From Astropecten irregularis (taxonomy: Eukaryota; Echinodermata; Asteroidea; Paxillosida; Astropectinidae), in contig OZ020254.1 of NCBI GenBank assembly GCA_963971285.1, forward strand, positions 9,114,001-9,178,000: a stretch of DNA of 64,000 bases, read 5' to 3'. Numbering within the stretch: the first letter of the stretch is position 1; each line of letters starts with the position of its first letter. The notes under the pieces are model-generated. The model searched no databases and was not told where the DNA came from. It saw nothing but the letters and a program-made list of their open reading frames with translations. The position numbers were made by a program, and so were the translations under genes. Below, in pieces: positions 1-11,200 of the stretch.

Positions 1-1790
1 TAGTTTAAAATCAAACATTTCTGTACAATTTATAAAAGCTACTGTTTCATGAGCAGATTGATACCCACTATTCGGGCCTTCTGCCATGGAAACAAAACTG
101 ATGTATAGTTTAAAATCAAACATTCCTGTACAATTTATGAAGGCGACTGTTTCATGAGCAGGTTGATACCCACTTTTCGGGCCGTCTGCCATGGAAACAA
201 AACTGATGTATAGTTTAAAATCAAACATTTCTGTACAATTTATGAAGGCGACTGTTTCATGAGCAGATAGATACCCACGATTCGGGCCTTCTGACATGGA
301 AACAAAAATGATGTATAGTTTAAAATCAAACATTTCTGTACAATTTATGAAGGCGACTGTTTCATGAGCAGATTGATACCCACTATTCGGGCCGTCTGCC
401 ATGGAAACAAAACTGATGTATAGTTTAAAATCAAACATTTCTGTACAATTTATGAAGGTGACTGTTTCATGAGCAGATTGAAACCCACGATTCGGGCCGT
501 CTGCCATGGAAACAAAACTGATGTACAGTTAAAAATCATACATTTCTGTACAATTTATGAAGGCGACTGTTTCATGCGCAGATTGATACCCACGATTTGG
601 GCCTTCTGCCATGGAAACAAAACTGATGAATATATAGTTTAAAATCAAACATTTCTGTACAATTTATGAAGGCGACTGTTTCATGAGCAGATAGATACCC
701 ACTTTTCGGGCCTTCTGACATGGAAACAAAAATGATGTATAGTTTAAAATCAAACATTTCTGTACAATTTATGAAGGCGACTGTTTCATGAGCAGATTGA
801 TACCCGACGATTCGGGCCGTCTGCCATGGAAACAGAATTGATGTATAGTTTAAAATCAAACATTTCTGTACAATTTATGAAGGCGACTGTTTCATGAGCA
901 GATTGATACCCACTATTCGGGCCGTCTGCCATGGAAACAAAACTGATGTATAGTTTAAAATCAAACATTTCTGTACAATTTATGAAGGTGACTGTTTCAT
1001 GAGCAGATTGAAACCCACGATTCGGGCCGTTTGCCATGGAAACAAAAATGATGTATAGTTTAAAATCAAACATTTCTGTATAATTTATGAAGGCGACTGT
1101 TTCATGAGCAGATTGATACCCACTATTCGGGCCGTCTGCCATGGAAACAAAACTGATGTACAGTTAAAAATCATACATTTCTGTACAATTTATGAAGGCG
1201 ACTGTTTCATGCGCAGATTGATACCCACGATTTGGGCCTTCTGCCATGGAAACAAAACTGATGAATATATAGTTAAAAATAAAACATTTTTGTACAATTT
1301 ATGAAGGCGACTGTTTCATGAGCAGGTTGATACCCACTTTTCGGGCCGTCTGCCTTGGAAACAAAACTGATGTATAGTTTAAAATCAAACATTTCTGTAC
1401 AATTTATGAAGACGACTGTTTCATGAGCAGAGTTACCCACTATTCGGGCCGTTTGCCATGGAAACAAAAATGATGTATAGTTAAAATTAAAACATTTCTG
1501 TACAATTTATAAAGGCGACTGTTTCATGAGCAGATTGATACCCACTATTCGGGCCTTCTGCCATGGAAACAAAACTGATGTATAGCTTAAAATCAAACAT
1601 TTCTGTACAATTTATAAAGACGACTGTTTCATGAGCAGATTGATACCCACGATTCGGGCCGTCTGCCATGGAAACAAAACTGATGTACAGTTAAAAATCA
1701 TACATTTCTGTACAATTTATAAAGGCGACTGTTTCATGAGCAGATTGATACCCACGATTCGGGCCGTCTGCCTTGGAAACAAAATTGATG
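1..1790. repeat. 105-bp tandem satellite, block 1
   Basis: Units recur at exactly 105 bp: TAGTTT starts at 1, 106, 211 and 316, and the pattern continues to about 1790, giving about 17 units. The array is cut by the left window edge. Units differ by scattered substitutions and small indels, for example ATGAATATATAG variants near 630 and 1265. Each unit carries an imperfect inverted repeat: TGTTTCATGAGCAGA (for example 358-372) against TCTGCCATGGAAACA (395-409), with a 22-nt loop. Because 105 is 35 codons, short open frames run through several units on both strands. I read these as a consequence of the period, not as genes. Confidence 0.95.
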
Positions 1791-2754
1791 ATTGTGTGAT
1801 GCTTAACCACTCATCAGAGACAATAACATAACGTGTGGCTTTTCAATTCACAAGAGATATCACTGGTGTGCAAGGAGACCCATTGTTAAATGAAAATAAA
1901 TCATAAAACAAATTGTCACTAACTCCTTTTGACAAAAAAAAATCCCAAATGCTGCACTTCTTTGACCCGTTGGGAACATTCTTTGGGTTTATAAATGTAC
2001 ATATTTTTTTCCTAGGGATTTTGAGCACTATGATGGTAAACGATCAATGACCAATACCTCAGTTCTCATTAAGTGGGTGGGGGAGATCTCAGTCTTGCCG
2101 TGGAAAAGCGCAAGTATGCTAAGTCAGCACTTGCAACAAGCAGCAGAAAGGCAGCAGCTCGGGGAGGGGGGCGGGGCGGGGGTTCTGGGGTAAGGCACTG
2201 AATGTCAACACGGGACTTTCCCCGTGATGTCATTCAGTATTTCGATTATCAATCCGTCCGGCATTCGGTATCGAGTCGGTCCGTCGGTTCGTCGGTTTAT
2301 CGCGAGAATTACTTTCGAACAAGATTCCACACAAACTTTCTTCAGATGGATAACCGTGACAACGGCACTTCTTGGCGTTGTAGTTATCCGAAGGAAGTTT
2401 TGGGAATTGAAAGTAATTTAAGTAGGGTATTGTTACATTTTTAGGGGTGAGGGGAAGGGGGCACGTTCGGCAATGCGCAATCAGCTGCAGCTGAAGCCAA
2501 GCCAGACAGCGAATGCAGAAACTGGCAAGGCTGAGGTGGGACATTATGGGCAAGGTTTTTTCCAAGTCCCTCTTTTTATAAGGATTAGGAAAGGTCAAAG
2601 TGAGCAGCATTTCAATTGGAAGATAACTGTGTATTTCACCAAACAAATCGGACTTTATGTTGTAAGCCGAGTCACTTTGGATACTGGTGATATCTCTGTG
2701 CAATTCTTATCAATGAATGAAAATGATGCCAAGTGAAAAGGTTTGAATTGATCT
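1791..2754. other. Non-satellite segment between the two 105-bp satellite blocks
   Basis: About 1 kb with no 105-bp units. It contains a G-rich tract near 2160-2190 with runs of 4-6 G, a sequence around 2245-2310 rich in short CGGT/CGTC repeats, and another G-rich stretch near 2444-2463. Short open frames exist on both strands (for example 2230-2703 minus) but show no recognisable domain. It could be an insertion that split the array, or older spacer between two arrays. I found no convincing terminal repeats or target duplication. Confidence 0.5.
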
Positions 2755-4016
2755 CTCGAGCAGAGTGATACCCTAAAGGGCCGTCTGCCATGGAAACAAA
2801 AATGACGTATACATTTCTGTACAGTTTATGAAGGTGACTGTTTCATGAGCAGATTGATACCCACAACTAGGGCCGTCTGCCATGGAAACTAAAATGATGT
2901 ATAGTTTAAAATCACAGACTTCTGTACAATTTATGAAGGTGACTGTTTCATGGTCAGATTGATACCCACTATTCGGGCCGTCTGCCATGGAAACAAAACT
3001 AATATATATTTAAAAATCAAACATTTCTGTACAATTTATAAAGGCGACTGTTTCATGAGCAGGGATACCCACGATTCGGGCCTTCTGCCATGAAAACAAA
3101 ACTGATATATATTTAAAGATCAAACATTTCTGTACACTTTATGAAGGCGACTGTTTCATTGGTAGATCGGGTACCCTAAAGGGCCGTCTGCCATGGAAAC
3201 AAAACTGATGTAGTTAATAATCCATGTTTCTGTACAATTTATGAATTCGACTGTTTCATGAGCAGATTGATACCCACGATTCGGGCCTTCTGCCATGGAA
3301 ACAAAAGTGATGTATAGTTTAAAATCAAACATTTCTGTACAATTTATGAAGGCGACTGTTTCATGAGCAGATTGATACCCACGATTCGGGCCTTCTGCCA
3401 TGGAAACAAAAGTGATGTATAGTTTAAAATCAAACATTTCTGTACAATTTATAAAGGCGACTGTTTCATGAGCAGATTGATACCCACTATTCGGGCCGTT
3501 TGCCATGGAAACAACATTTATGTATAGTTAAAAATCAAACGTTTCTGTACAATTTATGAAGGTGACTGTTTCATGAGCAGATTGATACCCACAACTAGGG
3601 CCGTCTGCCATGGAAACGAAACTGATGTATAGTTTAAAATCAAACATTTCTGTACAATTTATGAAGGCAACTGTTTCATGAGCAGAGTGATACCCACAAC
3701 TTGGGCCGTCTGCCATGGAAACAAAACTGATGTATAGTTTCAAATCAAACATTTCTGTACAATTTATGAAGGCGACTGTTTCATGAGCAGAGTGATACCC
3801 ACAACTTGGGCCGTCTGCCATGGAAACAAAACTGATGTACATGTATAGTTAAAAAATCATAAATTTCTGTACAACTTATGAAGGCGACTGTTTCATGGTC
3901 AGATTGACACCCACAACTGGGGCCGTCTGACATGGAAACAAAATTGATGCATAGTTCAGTACAAATCACACAAAATCTATAAAATAATTCATGAAGGCGA
4001 CTGTTTCATGAGTGAG
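2755..4016. repeat. 105-bp tandem satellite, block 2
   Basis: The same 105-bp family as the block at 1-1790, about 12 units, and more diverged. Several units carry ACAACTAGGGCC or ACAACTTGGGCC in place of ACTATTCGGGCC (for example 3590-3603 and 3700-3710), and others have TACCCTAAAGGGCCG (2770-2785 and 3170-3185). The subtypes are not randomly mixed: the ACAACTTGGG-type units cluster at 3580-3930. That suggests local amplification of variants. Confidence 0.93.
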
Positions 4017-4057
4017 TAGACTAGAGTAATGAAACAGTCAACACGGCGACTGTTTCA
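3999..4057. other. Hairpin built from satellite sequence at the array end
   Basis: GACTGTTTCAT at 3999-4009 is repeated as its perfect reverse complement at 4029-4039, with a 19-nt loop. A further direct copy of GGCGACTGTTTCA follows at 4045-4057. This is the conserved core of the 105-bp unit, placed exactly where the array stops. It could be the terminal structure of a mobile element that carries the satellite, or a simple rearrangement at the array edge. Confidence 0.7.
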
Positions 4058-6079
4058 GGAGCTGTTCGAGTGATGGGACTTTCGTGAAGAAGGAACTGGA
4101 GTCCCGCATCAACTTAATTCATGGTTATTCTTTACAGATGACATAAATTTCTTGCATGCGCGTTGCTTCTGGCCAGAGAGTCAGAGTTTACTCTATTTAA
4201 AACAAATTTCGTTTATATACTGGCGCAAAGGAATTTTATTCGAAATTTGAGGACAACAGTTTGTGAAGCTGGTGAGTGACTTCTGATAAGTTAATCAAGT
4301 TGACTGGACAAACGTTAGACAGTAGAGGGTCGAAATTGTTTATGTTTCTTGTATGAATTGTTCAATAATCTCTTTTCTTTTTCAGCAGGTTTTCAATAAA
4401 CATATCTGTAATTATTTGCCACTTAATGTAAATATTTATGCAAATGAACTCTTACATTTCTTTGCAGGTTTTGTATAATAACATTTTTCCCTCCCATGGC
4501 CAACAGGTTTTAATATGCTTTATTTCTCCATGCTTAGACCAAGCACTTAGTTTTTGTATATATTTTCCATATAATCTTTCCCTCCCAATGGTCGACAAGA
4601 TTACATCGTGTAATCTTGTACATAATAAAAATATTGCGACTGAGATAATGTGATGAGCTTTAATGAATTAGCTATCGCATGAATGCTACGGTATAGTACG
4701 TTTGTATGTTTCATGAGTAATTTTCTAATAAAAAATAAAATCTTCCATTCCAAACGATTTATACGGCTGGCGTTCATGGTTATTGAACCTGAGTACAAGC
4801 AATTCTTTCCGGCCGTAATCAGAAGGCAGGTAGTTCTGTACAGAACTTAAGAAATAAAGCAGTGGGACATTTTACAGACTTTTACAGCTATCTGAAATGT
4901 TGCGAGAGACTGTGTGAAATATTCTCTTCCCCCATGGTCAGCAGGTTAAGTAAATGTACTCTGTATAAAAACGGTTAATGTTTATTGTCAGTAAAAAAGG
5001 ATCCAGCCTTTGTATGACATGGTATTAGAAATTCGAAGTCAACATGAATCATCTGCCTCTTCTGCGTGTAAATCAGTAGCTCTCCCAAAAATGAGTGGCA
5101 GTCTGATAATGATGTTTTAAAGAGAGCTGCTGTATTATTTTTTAAACACTGAGTTTCAGAAATCGCGAGAAAATTTAACTATAGATTTATTCTCTAGTAT
5201 TTTCACCGCCATCCCTCTTTAATTCCAGAGGATATTTATAATGTTGTACCATACATTTGTTACTTAATTATCCACTGTGGAAATTGAAGCCTTGGACATT
5301 TTAAGGCAACTTTTTCTTGGTATGGTTGCAAAATTGCAAGCAAGCAATTTTTGTCAGGTGTAGTTCAACAATCTTCCCCCCATGATCAGCAGGTTTCTCA
5401 TGTTAAAAAGAAATGTGCACTACCGGTGCTAAGTAGAGACATTCGCAGAATAATGTAAGGACCTAGTTTTTAGTAAATCGCGAGCGAGGATTTTTGTTTC
5501 ATGAGTTCGCTTTTAAAAAATGTCTTCGCCTCTAGTGATCAGCAGGATTAATCATTAACATATTTAATATATCAATTTCAAATCCACCCCTCTTCTTATA
5601 GAGGGGTCATGCACAATCATGGTGACAACAAAAATGCAAGCAAGCAATTGTTGTCAGATTATTTAATATTTTTCAAAAAATTTTCTCCCATGACCCGCAG
5701 GTTTTCTGTTTCCCAAAAGGGCGCCCTCTTTGTGATATGAATAAAGTTTTCCAAACAGCTCATATGAGCAAATAGACTTGATTGCATATATCCTGACCAT
5801 TTCAATTTTATCTGGTCGCTACACTGATTCCACCCTAAAGTCCCCACATTTTAAAAGTTTGATTGTAGTCGGTAAATTCTAAAAACATTCAAATCTGACA
5901 AGAAAGTACTTATCATATCATTTTTGCTTACTCGTTGACAAAGTCTTGTGGGACTTAGCAAAGTAAGGTTATGTGCAATCCAGTCTGATTTGCACAAAAC
6001 CTTTTCCTTAATACTGTATAGGAAGAATGATTGTAAATAAAATTCAATTAATAAATATAAGACCTATGTTTGTCTTGTC
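4058..6079. other. Non-coding region with a recurring acceptor-like motif
   Basis: No gene is recognisable. A motif made of a pyrimidine run, then CCATGRTCAGCAGGTT or a close variant, recurs near 4385 (TTTTTCAGCAGGTTTT), 4490, 4582, 4926, 5379, 5527 and 5688. GCAAGCAAGCAATT followed by TTGTCAG occurs near 5336 and again near 5636, a spacing of about 300 bp. These look like remnants of an old degenerate tandem repeat. A TATA-like stretch (TTTATATACTGG near 4212) followed by GCTGGTGAGT near 4269 could be a promoter and donor site, but there is no supporting reading frame. Confidence 0.45.
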
Positions 6080-6080
6080 A

Positions 6081-6140
6081 CTTTGCCTTCGATAAAGATC
6101 CTGCTAGGATCGAAACGCGTCAGGCCCTCCCAACTCTAAG
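6081..6140 (+). repeat. Dispersed repeat with decayed hammerhead-like core (copy 1)
   Basis: A 6-bp stem, GATCCT (6097-6102) with AGGATC (6106-6111) and loop GCT, is followed directly by GAAAC (6112-6116) and GCGTC (6117-6121), then AGGCCCTCCCAAC. The order of stem II, GAAAC and GTC is that of a hammerhead ribozyme. The expected CTGATGA box before the stem reads TTCGATAAA, so this copy is probably inactive. The same 15-nt stem-loop and the AGGCCCTCCCAAC flank recur in inverse orientation at 21260-21305. Confidence 0.5.
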
Positions 6141-6279
6141 CATTCAATAAATATAAGAATTTAACTGAGAAGAGAAGAACAATTAAGAGTCAATGGACTT
6201 TATTTATGTCTGTCTTAAATTTATCCCTGGTCTGCCCTAGGGTGATAGATTAGAATAATGCAGTACTGTCATTATTTCA

Positions 6280-6423
6280 CAGGGATGCAAGTGTAGACAC
6301 AACAAATCTGGACACACCTAGCAAAAAACCTGAAAAGTTCCTATACTTTTGTATCGAGCAGGTGTACAAATTTGTTTTAAGTAAATCTAAAATCAAATTC
6401 AAATCTGAACTCTCACATCCCTG
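6280..6423. mobile_element. MITE with CAGGGATG ends, copy 1
   Basis: A 144-bp element beginning CAGGGATG (6280-6287) and ending CATCCCTG. It is flanked by a perfect 6-bp direct repeat ATTTCA (6274-6279 and 6424-6429), which reads as the target-site duplication. Internally it shares GTACACCTGCTC and CAAAAGTATAGGAACTT (read on the minus strand) with the element at 14456-14619. The two copies are therefore one family in opposite orientations. There is no coding capacity, so it would depend on a transposase elsewhere. Confidence 0.8.
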
Positions 6424-6429
6424 ATTTCA

Positions 6430-8228
6430 GGACAAATTGGAGGTGCCTTTTAAAAAAAGAAAGGACGAAAATTGTAACTGCTCAACACTTGGTCGAATAG
6501 CAATAGCCGTCTCAAAATGTTTATCCCTCAAAACAATAACGATTGAAACAAAATATGAATTAATTTCAGACACCGATAAATGGTTTTCACCAATTGGCTA
6601 ATATTGAATGATCAAAAGTTCGTTTCGTAATTTCAGGATTAAGCTGAGACTTGTCATCCATTCATAAGTTTGAAAATATATCATCCATGGTTAGTCGTGT
6701 TATTAACTTGAAAAAAATTGCACAATTGCAAAACCTGACACTACACAATAATACACGTACCACACAGAAAAATCATATAACCAATTAATTTATTACAAAA
6801 TGCTCAAGGGGAGGGGGAGGGATGGGAAGGGGTGATAGGGAGAGGAAGGGTTTTGTTTAATAATAAAAGTTTTTCAAGTTGAACACAGTTTTAATTCAAG
6901 GGCTGGCAATGGCTGTCCACGTGATTTAGTTTCTCTTCTTTTGTCTAAACACAAAGGACAAGGTATTTTATGGTCACAGATAAACTTTCATTCAGAACTA
7001 CACGGAATACGTCTTTGATTTGAATACATTTAGTGCAGTTTGTGAATGGGAGGTGGGAAAGTGTGAAACAAGACTCCTATATTCATGAAATTTCTTCTAA
7101 ATCAGTCACTCATAACATTAACAGGACTAGTTTTTCCTGGGCTTCCCAGCCCTGTCTTGATTATTATTAGTAAATAATTTGTATTACTTAAGAGATGGGG
7201 ATGATGGGCAATTGTTTTCTTATAAACAAGCTATGCTCGTGCATTATAATGCCTTTAATAATCAAGTTTATTTTATGAACATAGTTTTCAACACATCGTG
7301 AACAGTTCTTGGTCCTTGTAAAAAAAAAGATAAACTTGTCCCTGTATTAAAGCAGGTTAAACATTATTCAATTTTACACTTTATACAGGATTTTTTTTGT
7401 CTGCCTAGTGAAAACATGTTGGCACTTCTATGTCTGAATCCTGATTAAGGGAGACAAGAGACAAAAGTTTGCTTGAGATATTACGGTCTGGGAACATCGA
7501 ATTTAAAATGTTTGGCCACATCATTTTTGTTTTCTCATTGTGTACAGCCTGTCTGGACTATTGAGCTCGGACTCATTTGAAGAAGATATCTTTTAAACAG
7601 TTTTGCATATCACTTTTAACTGTAACTGACGGCTGAAGCATTATAAAAATGCTGTGATCATGAGGGGTGCATTCACGATCAGTTTTCGTTTTGGCGCAGT
7701 CTGGGTACCAACTTGAATTTAACTTTAACTCTACATCAGGCGACCCGCAGCTCAAATGAATTGGAAGTAAAGTTGTGAAGTTGGAGGAACTCATCCAAAT
7801 CTTTTGTCTGTTCACAAGATGGACTTTGGAACCAACCTAGAAGGGTGGGGGTGGGGGGCATGGTCACTTGTCCTCTCTGTCCTGGTTTTGGACCTTGGTC
7901 AACTCTTCAACTCTTTCAGTAGGCATTTTGGATCCCTCACTGGAGGTACGTGCACCTAACAATGCCCAATAAGGCAGAGTCCTTTTAAAACAGAAACCCC
8001 TTCTTAGACCGATGGTTTTGTCCTATCGTGGCCAATAGTGTGAGAACAAGCACATTCTCTTCTCAACATGTTTAGCACCCAAATGTCCAGTGTACATGCA
8101 GTGCATACATAATAAACAGTAAATATCAACCCCTCCACTTATTGTTTTTAAAAAGGCTTGTTTTCTTTTTTTAGTTTTCTTTTTTTTTACACAAATAAAA
8201 CGAAAGGTGAATGATTTGCGAGATGGTT
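6430..8228. other. Spacer and probable PUF60 3' UTR
   Basis: No coding exon is recognised. The part nearest the PUF60 stop codon is probably its 3' UTR. The first minus-strand AATAAA below the stop is at 7268-7273, which would give a UTR of about 0.95 kb; this is an inference. G-rich tracts lie at 6806-6850 and 7843-7860. A stretch around 7865-7985 loosely resembles 11708-11825 (shared pattern of CCTGGTT, TTGG and CCTTGG followed by TTCAA), which may mark an old dispersed repeat. Confidence 0.4.
7268..7273 (-). terminator. Possible PUF60 polyadenylation signal
   Basis: TTTATT on the plus strand reads AATAAA on the minus strand. It is the first canonical hexamer downstream of the PUF60 stop codon at 8229-8231. 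A variant signal closer to the stop could be used instead. Confidence 0.3.
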
Positions 8229-11200
8229 TCATCCGGAGAGATCGCTGGTGTCAAATTTGGATTGTGGGTAGGCTTCTGCCCTGACCATGTGACCTCCAAA
8301 CCACCTGCCGTTGAGTGCATCAATCGCTGCTTCTCCCTCTGAAAAGAAAAAGAAAATAACCATAGAAAAACATTAGATCTCATGGTTTCCACTCCCGTCA
8401 CTTTTAAACATTAAAAACAAAAAAAAATGTTGGGGGGGGAGGGGCCTTGAAGACTCACCACTGAGATCGCTAAACTCCACGAATATCTTGACGATGACCT
8501 CCGCATCCTCTTCTTCTCCTTGTCGCTCCTGGTAGATGACCACTCTGTTGACCTGGCCAAACTTGCCGCATTCCTCGGTCACTTCACCTTCCAGATCGTC
8601 ATCCAGGTCCTCGATGCCGACCATGTTGCGTAGGACCACCACACGGGACTGCATACGAACAAACATAACCAGAGGGGGATTTTAAAGACAAGTGTGACAG
8701 GTCTTTGTCTTTCAACCCCCTGGGACAATCCCACAAAGGTCTTGTAGCCAATCTTTATCAGGCTGTCAAGGACAGAAAGTCTTGCTTGTGGGTTTCCAGT
8801 TAAAATTCAACAGGACATGTACGACAGGTGTCTGGTACTGCTGGACATTTTGCTTGGCATGAGAAGATCGTGACATTTCTGGCTTGGCGACTGGATTATG
8901 CCACGACAGAGCATATAAGTCAATATTTCAAGGGTGCAACTAGTCTAAAATATAGGGCATTGGAAGCCTTGGTACAACAAAAACGGATCTTTACTCTAAT
9001 CTGTACATCTGTTATAAACTTGTGACTAAGTGATCTACCCCATGGCTAAGCTGGGTATGCCTGATAAACAGAACACGAACATGGTCTACCAGGTGAACCT
9101 ACCTCTGCTTTGCGTAGCAGTTTCTGCATGACCATGTGCCGGGCGCTGGTGCCCGATATGGTCATGTTCTCCTGTTCACTGATGGTCTGGGGCAGCTCGT
9201 TCTCCAACTTCTTCTTGGCATCCTCAACCTGCTCGTTGTTGGTCTTCAGAGCCGCCACCACGGCGGCCGCGGTACCCAGCTGTTGTTGTTGCTGTTGTTG
9301 CTGCTGCTGCTGGGCCATGACGGCCATGGCGGCGGTCAGCGTGGGATTCATCATGAGAGAGGAGGTGGTGACGGTGATTGTGGGAATTGGCGGGCGGATT
9401 GGCGTCACACCTGAGGGACGTTGAGAGGAGGAAATATTTATATCACCATGGAGCTGATGTTAAGTTTTGCGGCCAGGACCATTATTATCTCAAAGATTTG
9501 CTAGCAGGTCATCCATATTAATGCCTGTGTGACAAACAGGACGTCTGAGTATTCTTTTGCCTATACCTTTTTTGCTTGCATCAACAGTGTCTGAAAAGAC
9601 TCCCAGTTAAAGGGGGAGTTGATAGGACACTGTCTCATTAAAAGTAGGCTTACCATTCACTGGCTTGTATCAGTAATGAATCAACGCTTTTAAAGTACAC
9701 ATGAAATAAAGTTGTGCTGGCTCAGGTGGATTAGAACCCACGACTTCCTGCTTACTAGTGCAGACGTGTCAGCAGAGTGTCAGCAGATAAAATTGGATAC
9801 AAAATAGCAGCGAATACTGGAATTAATAACAACAAGGCACCATGTTCCTCTTCTTACCTGTGATGATACCTGGTGCATTTGATGCCATGACGGCCTGTGG
9901 CATGTTCAGGAGGCCTAGCTGTGGAGCCGTCAGCAAGCCAGCGCCTGGCAGGGCTTGCGTCACCATGGTGGATGGGTTCAGGTTGAGGACGGCGGCTGCT
10001 GCTGCAGCTGCTGGTGCTGCTACTGCATCTAGAGCCTATGAAAAACAGATTGCAAACAAAATTTATCATCCAATGATCTGGAATTCTGCAAGTTATCATC
10101 ATCAAATTCTGTAACAGAATCCAAGGGTCCATTTGAAACAGCCTGATGTGACAAAGTTAAAGAAAACTGCACTCTTCCCAACAACTATGGTTTTATTACC
10201 GTAACCAGTGTCGACTATAATTGCTGCACCCAAACAGCACTTTGAATGAGGAATGAGGTGTTACGGTTTAAAAACAAAATCACAACACCATCAAGCATGT
10301 ACACAAGTGTTTTTCTCACGGATACTTCCTCTGGATCGGAACCAGTGGCCAGGATACTGACTGATTAAGGAGCAAGGCATCTTGTCTTACCTGTATCTTT
10401 GCTGTTGCTGCAGCAGCGGCGACGGCCGCAGCTGGGGGAAGACCTCCCTGGGTGGTCACAGTGGGTACGTTGGCTATGGGTGGCGTGATTGCCTAACCAC
10501 AAAACAAAGCAGAATTCAAACAACCTTGTTATACTACAAGATATTGTTGACCCGACATTACATTCTGAATGCTTCCAACTCTAGAGTAGGTATTTGGTAA
10601 AGACAAGTTTAATACTCGGTTTGGAAATTTCAATCACAGAAATTCTCTTCAAAAGTTACCCTCTCTATAGAAATAAATAGAGTTATAATAATAAAATTTC
10701 ACTTAAAAGAAAAGCCGCAGTGTGTTAGAATACTATTTCAAGTCGACATCTTAAATGAGTTCAGATTCTGATTTTTAGTTCATCAGTCCATAAATGAACA
10801 AATGACAGGAGTAATTAGACAACTGAACAATGTGTTATGATGCTTACCCGTCCAACTCTCAGGTACTGGCCGCCGAGATCAAACAGGTTCATTGATGCAA
10901 TGGCATCCTGTGCAGACTGCATGGTATCATAATCAATGAAGGCATAGCCTCTAATGGGAGCAATCAAATATCATAAAAACGATCAAAAGTCAATAAAAAG
11001 CAATGAAACAATAAAAACTGATACATCAAATCAGAAAGACAAGGCACAAATAGTGCAAATGAGGCTTCACAGACGTAGATGAGCACTGTATATTCAGTGC
11101 TTGTTGAATGCACATCATGCACTGGCTCAGGTTGGATTCGAACCCACAACCTCCTGCTTTCTAGTGAAGATGCCATACCGCTAGGCACCGAGCTAGCTGG

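Noticed and set aside
786-1142. Minus-strand open frame of 118 codons in the 105-bp satellite
   Set aside because: It is explained by the 105-bp period being a multiple of three. Neighbouring units break the frame, and no start, splice or domain evidence exists.
1-4016. Hammerhead ribozyme in the 105-bp satellite (GGAAAC and CTGATG occur close together)
   Set aside because: The order GAAAC, AAAA, CTGATGTA leaves no cleavage triplet or stem III, and the CTGATGA box is not complete.
4195-4280. Promoter and first exon of a plus-strand gene (TATA-like stretch, then GGTGAGT)
   Set aside because: Suggestive, but no downstream reading frame or conserved peptide follows. Kept only as a remark in the region entry.
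9110-9424. Plus-strand frames with Cys or Leu runs
   Set aside because: They are the complement of the PUF60 glutamine tract in exon 10.
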